This document shows positions 21,094-33,299 of a DNA stretch of 64,000 bases, one piece after another. The position numbers were made by a program, and so were the translations under genes. A model generated the notes under the pieces. The model saw nothing but the letters and a program-made list of their open reading frames with translations. It was not told the origin of the DNA and ran no database searches. This stretch comes from Blasia pusilla (lineage: Eukaryota; Marchantiophyta; Marchantiopsida; Blasiales), in the NCBI GenBank assembly GCA_050084515.1, contig CM114272.1:47988001-48052000 (forward strand). Reading direction: 5' to 3'. Position 1 is the first letter of the stretch. Every line of letters begins with the position of its first letter.

Positions 21094-22623
21094 TTTGAAT
21101 TACCCGTCAATAGCCCTCTAACTTCCCTCAAATCTATCCCACACGTTGTAAACCTACCCCAACTTTCATTCCCTCAAGATTCACTCTATCAAAAACACAT
21201 ACCAAAATCTATGTTATTATTGGAGAGTGCCTCTTCATTTTGAGATCGCCTCTTCTCTTGACACACGCCTTTTTAGCCAATAAGATTGCGAGTTGCCTGA
21301 ACAATAAGATTACTTTCAAAATTTATAATAGTTGAAAATTATACATCCATGCATCGTACGAGCACAGGGCTGCTAGCATGAACGACTAGAAATACCACAT
21401 CTCATAAGGGAAGAACTCGAAAAGCCAAGGACACATGACAACATCAAGACATGTTGAAAATCAAAGGAGAGGCTCCCATCTATTTTATTACGAGAGAGTG
21501 CCTCTTAGTTTACAACCACCTCTATGTTGGATATGTGGCAACTAGAAATAATTTCACATCTTAAAGGTGATAAAAAAAATTTTGAATTTGTGAACAACAT
21601 CATTAATCCTTTCCCTTTAGGGACTATACACTCATGAAAACTCTTATACATTTTCTTATTTCCCGTGGACAAGGACGTTTTACTAATAATAATATAATAA
21701 ATTTATAATGGAGAGTACGTTCTTGGTTTGGAGATACATCTTTGGACAAGGGACAACCAAAGAGGTATTTAAAAAACATTTTAATTATTGCACGGCAAAT
21801 GACTCCCCACTAGTAATACTTAAATACGTATGGGAGTGCTTTTGGCAACCACACGAACCTCATGGGACCGAGACCCTCCGCCCCAAAGAGACGTGGCAAG
21901 CGCAGCGGACATGACAGTCGCGGCATTTCAGCAGATGAGGGTTCGGCGAAATGGTGACACAGAAATCGCAGGTGCGAGGAGAAATGGGCACACATTTCGT
22001 AGAAGTTTCCGTTGCTGTTCTCTTACAATACACAGCCGAAATGTCAGGTCTAGAATCTTCTGTACAGGCGCAACGCCGAGGGATTATTATTTACAGACGA
22101 GCTACAGCAGGATTTCTACTTCTTTAATCAGGAAGGAAGGAGGGGAGGGCCCGGGAGTTGCAGCAGCGGAGAGTGGTGCTTCGTGATTTGGTCGACAGGC
22201 TTTTGAGTGAAGAGTCGTTCTTCATGATATGGTGGACAGCTCTTTTTTGAGCCTCGGGGATGAATGATTTCCTTACCGATGGCTATGTGTAGGTCGCCGC
22301 TCCCTGCAGCAGAACCAGATCCTCTACCTTCATGATTGCATCACACTCAGGCTGACAGGTCCACATTGCTTGAGGGCTCTTGTATACATCACAATTTGCG
22401 TTGGGAGCAGAGATGAAGATAAGGAGGATGTACAGGGCTGGGATCTGAGGAGGTTGGAATTACTGGATGGAGAGAAGCAACCGAGCTGCACAAGTAGGGA
22501 GGCAGATTCTCTTCTGGTTGGTCGTTTGCGATGGGGAACTACCATGAGGGATCAATGGAGTTCTCTCCGTTGTTGAGTAGTGTCGGCAGATTTCCGTCTG
22601 GTGATGGGACTGTAGAAGTAGGG
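21094..22623. other. Intergenic DNA and probable MLO 3' flank
   Basis: AT-rich to about 21830, then more GC-rich towards the MLO stop codon at 22624. The open frames here (for example 21830-22186) show no recognisable domain. The last few hundred bases are likely the MLO 3' untranslated region. Confidence 0.5.
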
Positions 22624-25600
22624 CTAGACGAGATGATTTCCGCTTGCAGGATGATGGGCAATTTGTGGTTCTGAATCGACCTCAATGAGCGTCTCATTGG
22701 TATCGACCTGATCCCAATTCGGCGAAGGCTCTTGAGTCGCTGCGGCGGAGCTCTGCTGTTCAGGCACGACGCATGGGTACTCATCGGGTGGACATTGGAG
22801 TCCGCTCTTGATTTGTGGGTGTTGTTTCGTATGCGTGCTCTTGTGAGCTTGACTGCTGCTGCTGCTGCTAGGGTTACGACCATCGTCGTGTTCTTGTATT
22901 CCATGTTCTTTGCTGTCGACAGTCCTCCCCTTCCCACCTCCATCCTCTTTCTCATCATCGCTACAATTCGCCTCCACCGCCTTGTGAAAATGATGGCCAT
23001 CTTCTTTGGGAGCTGCAAAAATCGCCTCTTTGTACGACGACCCCATCTGCCATACCCAAACGAGTCGCTTCATAATCACCTAGTGCTCGAGAAAGCTCGG
23101 AAAATCCGCTTCCGTTGCATTCTCAACGCACCATCGGAGACAAAGCTCGAAACTACAGCTGACAGTGTCTTCCAGGTGATGCTACTACTGGGCATGCCAC
23201 AGCTGTTGAGAGCAGGCGATGGGAGGGGAAGAGTGTGACGGAAAGGTACCTGAGTGACAAGAGCATAGAGGGGTAAAGTGGTGTAACTGCAAAGAACTTG
23301 CGAGAAGGATCTGCACATTTCCGAAGCCATGCCTTGTGTGAGCCAAGGTCTGACAGTTGACATGGAGAGAAGAGCATGAAAATCGAAGGCGATTGATTTG
23401 CTTCTCAAGCTGCGGCTCCAGCAATTCAGGCCGAGTGAGTTCACGAGCGGTACCCGAGGAAAACGCGGAGATAAACAAACGATCTCCCCTCCATGAAGCA
23501 GGAATCTATTCCGTAAGTTGCCTGCAGGAAGAATCACAACGGATGGTTTCAAGAGACTCGGAGCATGGGAAAACTGTTTGCTCTCAGCACTGCAAAGCGC
23601 AAGCCCAGCAGTAGATCATGGATTCCGGTCCGAACCCAGGATTCTTCCCTTATGGGGATATATGATACTACTTGCCAACCCATTACAGATAACAACAGAT
23701 TCCTGAACCTAGAATCCATGGATTTGCTCGTGACTCACCCACAACCAGCAGAAATACGACAGCTCGAACGAGTTCTGCATCACAGCACATACAGATGCAA
23801 GAACCACACCGTTGGCAGAGAGTGAATGAAATTGAGCTTATTCAGAATCCTGCTCACAGAGAGATCCATAGCTTGTGAAAGTACCCACTTGAAGATCTAC
23901 TTCATGGTGTTGTCCAAATTCTTCTTGACTTACGACCTGCGATGGATTGCTACGCTTCAAGGAAAATTGGACTTGCGAGACTAGCGGACTTCATGATTTC
24001 ATGGCATCCGTAATCATCTTCGCATAGGAAGACCAGAGGAAGCTGCAGGATATCGATCGTGAGCTGCAAACACTGATACCGCGTTCCGAACATAGATTAC
24101 CTGGAATAGAATGAAGTGAATCAAGCTGAGCATGAGCTGAGGTCGGTTGAACCAAAAGAGTTCATCCCGTGGTTTGATGGATGCGTTCACCAAGTCGGGA
24201 CTACTCGCAGTTTCCATAGCCAGCCTTGTAATAATGTGTTGTAATTTGGTTCCAACAGCGAGGAGGAGCTGCGCAAGACATTCACAACGGACACTGAGCT
24301 CCATAGCCACAACGAAATGTTCATGCTCCAGCCTCTACTAATGAATCGATCAGTGAAGAGAACGAAGAACTTACAATCACCGGAATGAACGCGATCCAGA
24401 AATATGTGTACCAACCTGAACAATAACACATGAAAGGGTTACGGACCAAGGCACCCAGCTCAAGTAATGAGAGCTTGCTGTGGCGAAGCCTAAGCATCCA
24501 TCGATGCCAGCTTGAAAGAACTTCGCAACCTCTCAAATTAAATCAGCGCAAGCCAATCGTGTGATCACATGATCACTCTGGAACGAGATGAGACGACAGG
24601 CTGGATTCATGACCATTCAGTCAAGAAACTTCGCAGTACAAAAGAGCTCAATGCCAACATACCGTAAATGTTCAGAAGCATGAACCCTATTACGAACACC
24701 CATAGCCCTGGACTGCCAACATGGAAAACCCAATGTCAGTGAACAAATGAAGGATTATGCAAGCTACGATCCCGACTGTATCTTTCAGCTCCTGGACTAC
24801 TGCACTGCCCACCTCCCAACCGATTTAGGATCTGAGAGAACACCTGCACTTATCAGCAGCAGAGTGTGCAAACGACGAACAAACAGAAGCCTCCCACCTC
24901 GTGTTTCTAGCACAATGCAAATCTCGACTTCACAAGCAAAAGCGTACCAACCTGATGCCCACAATGGTCTTGAAATCCTCCTCCATGGCCCGTATCATGT
25001 ACTTCAGGAAGTTGAACTTCGGGCCCGCGTTATGATTCTGTAGGTTGCAGCAAAATGTGCCGATCGTCAGTATCACCTCAATCAACCACGAAGATGGGAA
25101 AGTGAAGCACAGCTCTATAGAGACAAGAAACGTCTCACAACAAGACTCCACGCAGATCTGACAAGAAGATGTTGATCTCAGTGCCGTATGCGCCATAAGA
25201 ATGCAACAGGAAATTGAACACTGTCGTCAGAATCGCAAACAATCCTGGAACCGTAGTCTGGGAGTGCGTCGAAATTCAACCTGGACGAAACCGAGACGAA
25301 GGTTCAAATAGTCCGCTTTTTTCACCGGATTCCAAAATTGCCTGCAGAAGCTGTCCTGAAACACTCACCGCATCAAGCTCGTATCAGTTTCGCGGAACCG
25401 AGTCCATGCAGTGAGCGACGTCGCAAAACCAAAATTGAGAAAAACTCCACAGCCATGGCGACCAGCGACGAGACGCGGACGAGACTTACAAGCCAATTGA
25501 GACCCGGCACCGATCGCCATGGACTCTTGGTGCGATCAGCCACGAACAAAAACAGCCGCCGAGACTTGACGACGGATCTGCCCACTGCCAAGAGAAGCAG

Positions 25601-27646
25601 GTACACACAGAGGAAGGAACAGCAGAGATCGTTAGCAATTCCTACTAGATGAATCAACCGGTAGAGTCCGTCTAAGGACCAATCTACACGGAGGAGAAGG
25701 CGGACTTTCAGATCTCACCATCATCCTGCCAGAAGTCCTCTTCCCATTTTCCCCACCCCTTCATCTGCACACGCTCAGACAGGAGAGGGCATTGGTGAGT
25801 AGAAGTCCGAAGAAGTTGGCATGTTCATGAACTGTCTCGTTTGTCTGGCGTGATATCACTGTGGCAGTCGGTAGAAGCCCGGCGGACCAACCTGAAGCCG
25901 CGCCAAGATCATCATCAGGCAGCTGTAGAAGACATGGACCACCGCCATGACGAAGAGAAACATGTGCAGCTGATGGATACTCTCGCTTGACATCAACGGC
26001 ACCTTTCCCTGCATTGGCAAAGACGCAGCGACGTCCAGTTTCGTTATGATTGTTAGACGATGAGCTCTCAATTTGGTGGTCGAGCTGAGAGCTGAATGCC
26101 GAATTCACCAAAGAAAATCAGCAATCGTCTAAAAGCAGCAGACTCGGATGGCGCACCGTTGGGCAAAGCGCGGACGATTCGTCAGAAAAGTGGCGCCGGG
26201 TCTCTGCAGTAGCGCTGCAAGGCAGCATGAAGTCAGACACTCGCTGCGAGACGCAGATTCGAGTCACAGAGTTCCTTGAGGCTGTGAGAAACAAGGACAA
26301 GAATCCCAGCATCATCAAATCTGCCACAGCACGAAACAGCGCAATCCGCTGGTCATTGTTTCATTCCACCGGACGTCCACATAGAAATCGATATACGGCA
26401 TCGCATTGGATTGGATTGCTCAAACACATCCGCTGCTCACCCGACATAAACGAGCTCAAGTATCTTAGATTTTCCCAGCCTGCGGAAACCTGCGGTATAC
26501 AGTCGAGTGCGTCGACTACCTACGACAGTTCCGAGTGCTGTAAAGCCTTATGACATGCCGCAACTCGAAATGTCTAAGAGCGAACTGCACTGATCAGAAA
26601 GAGGGAGGCGTTTTGATTTTGCTTCCTAGTCCCCTCGAATTTCACCTCTCCGCAACAATCTCAACACACTGCAGAGCTTAGACATCCTCTCTTTCTCTCT
26701 GAAATTACTGGAGCTGATGACCACATTCACGGTTATCACCAGAGCTGATCGGCACGTTCACTGCGCAAGGCTGCTGCTGCGCTGGTCATGACCGTCTTTG
26801 GGGATCCTAACCGGTATGCGGCCGTTGATAAATGGGGTGGGGCACCACGAGGAAAGAGAATGGGGTGGGAGAGAAACAAATGTCCAATTCGGAATGCCAG
26901 GTTTGGGCACCTCTCCTCGAGAGAACTAGGTTCGGAATTCGAGGTTGGGGCACCGGGAGAGGAGAGAAAACTAGGGAGGAGAAGTTTTGGCGAGATAAAA
27001 TGCAACTGGACTAGACTAGTGTGCATACGAGGTATACACAGGATGGAACGGACCGTCACACGTGGTGTTAAAGTCGTCGATCATACGAACTTAATTCACA
27101 CGGACCATACGAATCTCTTACACGGATCCATGGTGAAGTGTAAAAAACTCTCGGTACAGAACAGTCACACAAATCAAAACAGCCTGCCCATTCGAGATGC
27201 AAAACTAAGCTGTGGATGGTACAATGAAAATGTTCCTGGCTGGCGATAAGCTTTCCATGGAGAGAGAGAAACCTTCTCGCATTCGATGTAAAGTCTCCTG
27301 GAGAGGTATTTGATTCGCGCGCTCCAAATACTGCGACGGAGAACAACAAGGAAAGACTGAGCGTGATACGATAAGAGGCAAGCTACTCTATGCGAAAAGG
27401 AGAGATTTTTCAACTGCGCGAGATATTCGAAATCGGCTCGCCTCAGCTGGCTGAGACGAAATGTGGCGATGCTGCATTGTTCGAAGCCGAAAGCCTCACT
27501 GTACCTGACTCAGACGCTTCAAGAAGCGCTCCAATAGTGTGGACACCACCACCAACATTATGCACACCACCCCCACGGCCCATGTCGGCGTATGCTCCAG
27601 TGTCTCGTCCGGATCATACAGTGCTTGATTCAGCTCGTCCGATTCC

Positions 27647-27651
<5 letters not shown>
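22624..27651 (-). CDS. MLO-family seven-transmembrane protein
   Basis: MLO proteins are plant plasma-membrane proteins with seven helices and a C-terminal calmodulin-binding tail, reported as calcium channels with roles in powdery mildew susceptibility and fertilisation. Exons by motif and GT-AG sites: 27651-27505 ([11 protein letters not shown], helix 1), 26348-26157 ([11 protein letters not shown]), 26008-25892 ([19 protein letters not shown]), 25764-25719 ([11 protein letters not shown]), 25444-25369 ([10 protein letters not shown]), 25341-25281 ([15 protein letters not shown]), 25037-24952 ([10 protein letters not shown]), 24712-24663, 24415-24375 ([10 protein letters not shown]), 24268-24101 ([22 protein letters not shown]), about 24063-23990 (uncertain), 23349-23250 ([17 protein letters not shown]), 23046-22624 ([10 protein letters not shown], Ser-rich tail). 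Phases agree at most junctions. Odd: only 27 bases with an in-frame TGA separate exons 5 and 6, intron 10 is very short, and the usual Lys/Trp-rich calmodulin site is weak. It may be functional or a recent pseudogene. Confidence 0.88.

Positions 27652-27706
<55 letters not shown>
27651..27706. repeat. (TC)28 microsatellite touching the MLO start codon
   Basis: A pure TC run on the + strand, GA on the gene strand, ends exactly at the ATG of MLO. It would form the last 55 bases of the 5' untranslated region. Confidence 0.95.
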
Positions 27707-27709
<3 letters not shown>

Positions 27710-28640
27710 TAAATCGAATCAAAGCAAGCAAATCGCTGGGGAGCTACGGATCAGTCGTGAATACGAAGCCGTCATCGAAACGTCCCGGAATGCCCTGCGA
27801 GTCTACGCGAGGATCGGCCGAATCCGTGAACAGCAGCTGCGACATCAGTCCGCACTCCACCATACTCACTGAGCTTCCCGGGACTCCCAATTCGCCACTG
27901 ACGCTCACACGACGCACTGCCTCCGCCGCCGCTCCTCCTCCTCCTCCTCTTCCTCCTCCAGCGAAACGAAAGCTCTTCCCTCACTCCGATCCATCCAGCT
28001 CCTCTCCGCCCCGCGCGCGAGCTCGGCTCTCCCAAGACGCACTGCTTCTGTTCACGGATCCGCAGCTGCACTGCACTGATCTTCTCCTCTCCTCTCCTCT
28101 CCTCTCCTCTCGAATGCAATCCCACGAAATCGATGCAGCACCGCACTCCGATGCGCTACTATGCGACGGATTCGCTTTGCTCTTCTCTGATCAGCTCTCC
28201 TCCCCTCTGCTCTGCTCAGCTCAGCTCAGCTCAGCTCAGCTCAGCTCTGCAGAGCCAAAGCCATGCAATGCAGCGCGAGAGAATCCATCTGCTCCTCGAC
28301 GACTGACGCTGCGCCTGCAAGCCGACGGACGATCCATCTGTTCATGGGGCGCTTCTGTTACCGCGACGTCGCGCGCGGCGTCGGTCGGACCCACGCGTGC
28401 TCTTCGCTCTTTCCAGCGGAGCTGCGCGCTCGCGACCGCACACGCGCAGCTCTGTTGTTTATTCCCAAGCGTCTGCACAGCCCGCGATTGGCGAATCACG
28501 GTGGCAGTTGGGCCCGTACGTCCGCAGAGGTCGGAACTGGAACTCTGGAACGTCCTTAAGGAGGCTAAGGGCTCTCCACGCTAATCGCGAGCTTAGCCTC
28601 TTTCCTCCTCATGCTCCTTGAGTAACTGAGCCCGAGACAA
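27707..28640 (-). promoter_or_regulatory. MLO upstream region with short tandem repeats
   Basis: GC-rich DNA upstream of MLO, with a TCTCC pentamer run at about 28084-28112 and a CAGCT pentamer run at about 28218-28246. Long open frames here come from repeats and composition; I see no gene. Likely promoter and 5' leader. Confidence 0.45.
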
Positions 28641-29208
28641 AACCGCGGATGCCAATCGCGACGGTTAATTCATTGATTGATGGGTTAGTTAATAATTAAT
28701 TGATTAGCGCGATGCTGCACGAAAAAGGATTTGGTAATTTCGGTTCAGCGGTGTGGGAGAACTTATTGCTCCGAATAATTATATGCAGTGGTTACAGATA
28801 CGTAAGTTCGTAATACGTTGTTATATTTTCTGTACTTTTCTTAAATTCAGTTAATACGATGCTCGGTTCCGCGTTTTGTGGCACCTTTCAAATTTTAATT
28901 TATTTTTACATGTTTTTAAATATATATTTTCGTAATTTAATTATTAGAAATTTTTGCCCAAAACCTCGTCCTATTTTAATAATCTAGATGGATTCTTCCA
29001 ACAATTCATATAATCAAAAGAGGATGGGATTAGAAGAAATTCTTTCGGATGGATTTACACATGTTCTCTATAAATTCTTACGGTGTTGACACGTATCATT
29101 TTTAGAAGAGATAAGAAATAAATAAGAAAGGGAAATGAGGAGTTAAGATCACCTTTGCATAGCACCAGCTATTGTGATTTAAGATTTTTTATAGAAGCAC
29201 TAGTAGAA

Positions 29209-29404
29209 CTAGTAGTTTGCCCGTGAATAGCACGGGTGAGGAAAAAAATATTCATACTTAAAGTTTTGGATCTTCTTAACTTAAATGCTCTTTAAATCAT
29301 ACATAAAACTCTTGATTTAAATACCCTTTAAATCTGATTCAAAAGAGATTTGAGAGGACGGGTGTGAACATTTCTCTAACACCATCCTCTCTTAATAATA
29401 TAGA
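29209..29404 (-). mobile_element. Mini-Helitron, 196 bp
   Basis: On the minus strand it starts TCTATATTATTAAGAG after an A, and ends with a perfect CCCGTG/CACGGG hairpin (29219-29235), seven bases and CTAG followed by T. These are the ends expected of a Helitron inserted between A and T. It has no coding capacity. Confidence 0.6.
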
Positions 29405-29873
29405 TAAAAAATTATGTATATGAGTTTAGGGATAATAAGATAATTAGAGATATTTTGATTCATACGAATTGGAGGAAATAGAAATCATTCTTAAAGTAAA
29501 AAATTAATATTGACTTTTTAATACAAGATGGAGAGAAAGATAAAGATACATTTTGAAAAAAAAAAGTTAACTAATTTCTTATGAGTTAAATTTCATTGGG
29601 AAAAACTCTTACTATATAATATTTTTAATAATGAAAGGAAAGAAAGATAAAGTTGATTTGGCACATTGTTAGGAAAGAGAGAAAGTAGTTACTTTTTTCT
29701 AAAAAAAATTCCAAAAAAAGTTTTTTAAGTGTCAAATTTTCAAAAAGAGGATTGGGGAGAGAATGATAGGCTCTTTTTCCAAAGGTCTATAGAGGGTCCT
29801 TAAGCTCTTGTGCAAGCCTACAAGCAAAAAAATTACTTGCACATTTTAATCACGAAAAATATCTTGATAATGA

Positions 29874-30040
29874 TCTATATTATCAAAACAGGATGGGGTT
29901 TGAGCACACGTGTACAATTTTTTCTCCTCTGCTGTTGACATGTATAATGTTTAACATGTGATTTAATAGGTTTAGGCATAACAAGTGGTTTACTAGGTGA
30001 TGTGTCCTTTCAACCATGCATGACACGAGCAATATACTAG
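29874..30040 (+). mobile_element. Mini-Helitron-like element, 167 bp
   Basis: Starts TCTATATTATCAAAACAGG after an A and ends AATATACTAG followed by T. The inside resembles the 29209-29404 and 44436-44579 elements near the start (AGGATGG). The terminal hairpin is degenerate. Confidence 0.5.
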
Positions 30041-32045
30041 TTCTTGATGATGAAAATTTAAGTGAAGTTAGGAAGAAAAGTCACTCGAGAGATTACTAAA
30101 AATCACATTCCTTATTTCCTAATATTGTTGATGATATGGATTTTGGAAAAAAAAATTAATGCAAGTATGAATGAGAGCAATCACACACTAAAAATGTTAC
30201 AATATAAATGTTAGATAATAGTTTAACTAGCTTTTTCGTGCATGGTTGACACCTTTGCACTTGATTGAGAAGAGAGATGTATATGGATAGAAGAATACTT
30301 CTCCATATCCCATATCTCCTTTAAAGAGATTTTTTTTTTAATTAGGGATTTCTCATGATTTCTATTAAATAAAGGATGTATTCAAACTTCCTTCTTATTC
30401 TATGGGAGGCCCCATAGGAGAGAAGTCATTTCCTATTCTCTCCAAGAAGGAGTTGACTTTCTCTATATCTAGAGGGAGGGATGATTTTTTCAACCGCCAC
30501 ATCATACAAATCTTACTTCACAATACTATACTAAACTAAACTATGCCTTGAATAATTACTTGACTAGGATGTTTTTGGGACTTCTACACAACTAGAAGAG
30601 ATATGGTAGTCTTAATAATACTTGTGTTTTGTTGTTGGATGGATCCTAGAGTGGGTAAGTGAATTAAGGTTAATATGGTGTTTTGATTTCATGATTAGAA
30701 AGGTTTTGGGTAAGGAGTGATAATCTTGATTAATTAATGATTGATGTGTGTTGGATCTATATGTGCTTAGGGCAAATATTTAATTGGGAGTCAAGAAGCC
30801 TAAGGTGGGAGACTCAAGGTTGACTAAAACTTATGCTAGAAAATATTGTCACCATCGTAGGTACTCAAGATATTGTGTTCAAAGAGGTAGACAGATAGGA
30901 ATACCAATTGCACAAGTAAGACAAAAGGCATTGATAAAAGGCTTATGAAGAAAGAGGCAAGAGTTATTTAAGCTGAGAAAAAAATGTATGCCAAAATTGC
31001 CTTTTGTTTTCCTACGATATCCTTTGCAACATCATGCATGCATGAACTATGTTCCTACACTGACATGCTTTTTTTACCACACGAACAACGTATACATTAG
31101 CCTCTCTAATCATATAGAATGAACCTCAATGGGAGATTCTAGCATGAGATTTTCAAACTTGTTGCCACACATTATGCTAAACGTCGTATTATGGATAAAT
31201 ATCATTCATGTGTATTTCTTCATCCCAACCAAACATCATACCATGCATACCAAGAGAGAATTTGGATATTATGGAGATTGATAATGTCGTCTCCATAGTT
31301 AACTATTTATGGCATCACAATATATAGACATCTTAAACAAAGCTATATCATAATAACACTGAAGGGAATAAAGATGAATCAAAAGAAAACTATGATAAGA
31401 GTGATCATTCATGATGAAGGTGTGAGGTAAGAAAGTAAGGATACGAAGGGACTAAGACACAAGAATATACCTAAAGAGGGAAATAGAAATAGACATCATA
31501 TTCATCCCATGATATAGAAATTTATGATGAAAATGAACAAAATACGATATAAAATATAGTCACAAAAGGTGGTCACACTTACAATAAGAGATAGAGCCAA
31601 ATGACAAGGATAAAGAGATGTTGTGGGTGAACTACAAGAAATGTGGACAAATAAGAGGAATTCATGAATAGACATATGGATTATAAATGTACAACATGTA
31701 ACCTAGGTATGTGTCACCTAGCTCCATCTAAAAGGCTTGTTAAAACAGAATTGGAACAGAACCCAACCAATATTGGAATAAATGACAACATTGATTTGGA
31801 ATCATAAATTTGGTATAATGATCATGCTTCATTATAGAAAATCTCAATAGGGCCAACGTGCCCCAATAGACCCTAAACCTTACCTCGAACCAAAGTGTTT
31901 GAGGACAACATTTTAGTGACATCATACACTTGTGTAAGGTGTCGTGCTAATCCACATCGTCATACAACATACATCGCTGACATACCATACTCACATACAT
32001 ACATAACATAGACGAGAGCATACACAAACACAAGTGTACCACAAC

Positions 32046-32413
32046 TGAAATCTGTGAAAGACCTACTGTCATAAAACACGTATAGAATCACATACAATCG
32101 AGCCAAACCCACTCCACGATGGGAGAATCCAGGTCGAAGCTTGCGGGAACCACCATAGCCAAGAGCTCTACTCACTACCAAGGCTAACTTCCAACGCAAC
32201 AGGCTCAACTCAAAGAACTAATTGTTCTTTGGGTACACTCCACACTATATTCTCCAACCTAAGGGCGGGCCCTATTGGAAAAATCACCCTCAACGAAGTA
32301 ACCCCCAATCCTATGTATGAAACCGCATCCCTACCTAGACACTACCGCCCTACATAAGGTATGGCCTCTACTTGCACACTATACTCTACGACATAATCTG
32401 TATGGTCATGCCA
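32046..32413 (-). repeat. 3' LTR core of element B with flanking repeats
   Basis: + strand starts TGAAATC and ends ATGCCA, exactly the length of the right copy. A ~106-bp sequence starting TGTCGTG precedes it (31940-32045), and a close copy follows it (32416-32520). Confidence 0.85.
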
Positions 32414-32665
32414 ACTATCGTGCGAATCCACATCGTCATACAACATACATCGCATACCATATTCACATATATACATACATAACATAGACGAGACCATACA
32501 AAAACACAAGTGTACCACAACTTGCAACCATAACTGGCGGTTAGGTCCCTCTAACTCCTAGGTAGCCCTATACATCTACTACATGCTATACACCTTCGTG
32601 GATGCACGAATCAGAAGGCCGGGTGCGAGGTTGCCCCATCGTTAGTCGCACATCTGTAATCCATA

Positions 32666-33058
32666 TCATGCAAAGATCAAGTCATCTACCCAAGTACATC
32701 GAGGACAAACCCACCTTCCAGTAGGAACAACATCCATACGTGGAGTCAAACACATCATGTGCCAACCCCTAGAACACCGATCACACCCCAACATACAGGC
32801 TGCGTTACCAGCAGACCCACACAACATGCACCTCAAGCTAGCACGTATCATGGCTAAGCTTGGGTCAACAGTACCATCCATATTTGGAAGATGACATGGC
32901 GCACAATTACGCACATTGTCCTTCCAAACAACTTCGTCACGACCCTCCAACATGAGAACTCTAGAAGCTAACACCTCTCGCACTCGTAAAATAGCGCGGC
33001 CTGCCGTCACATCCAACATTTTCGGTGCAATCTGTTGCAAATAGACATAGTCCCCCAC
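32666..33058 (-). pseudogene. Element B PHD finger at polyprotein C-terminus
   Basis: 130-residue open segment. The start GDYVYLQQ is the end of the integrase tail. The region RASLRCMLC onward is a C4HC3 PHD finger with ligands at residues 77, 80, 92, 95, 100 (His), 103, 118 and 121, including WHMMC and the closing WVCPRC. PHD fingers read histone H3 tail marks, so this is a candidate targeting module in the place where chromoviruses carry a chromodomain. All eight ligands are intact here, unlike in element A. It is separated from the integrase by frame damage. Confidence 0.8.
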
Positions 33059-33299
33059 ATGGAACCTACAAATCGATGGTCAATAACCTCAACCCCGAAT
33101 GGTTGCATACCGCAACGTATCCCAGTTGAGGAATGGAAAGATTCTCAAAGGCTGTTGGCATAACTCTCCGAAAGAGCTGTGCCCGCTGAGAACACACTCT
33201 CATCCACATCTCTGGGTCATCGAGGTTCACCACCTCACGAGACTCCCGACGAATTTTTGTTGGCAAGTCTGGATCTCGGCTGTATTACAAAAAATAAGG

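Larger units (their letters stand above)
28641..31939. other. AT-rich intergenic DNA with small Helitrons
   Basis: No gene is seen over 3.3 kb. The region is AT-rich and holds at least two short Helitron-like elements listed separately. Element B begins at its right edge. Confidence 0.6.

Noticed and set aside
25373-25657. 94-codon hydrophobic minus-strand frame as a separate membrane protein
   Set aside because: It overlaps the MLO exon 5 region in another frame and intron 4; the MLO frame explains the conserved part.
27592-28584. 330-codon open frame upstream of MLO
   Set aside because: It is produced by TC and CAGCT repeats and GC-rich composition, and runs antisense across MLO exon 1. 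No domain is visible.
30230-30260. Another CTAG-type Helitron end on the minus strand
   Set aside because: A TCTATAT-like start was not found upstream and the hairpin is weak.
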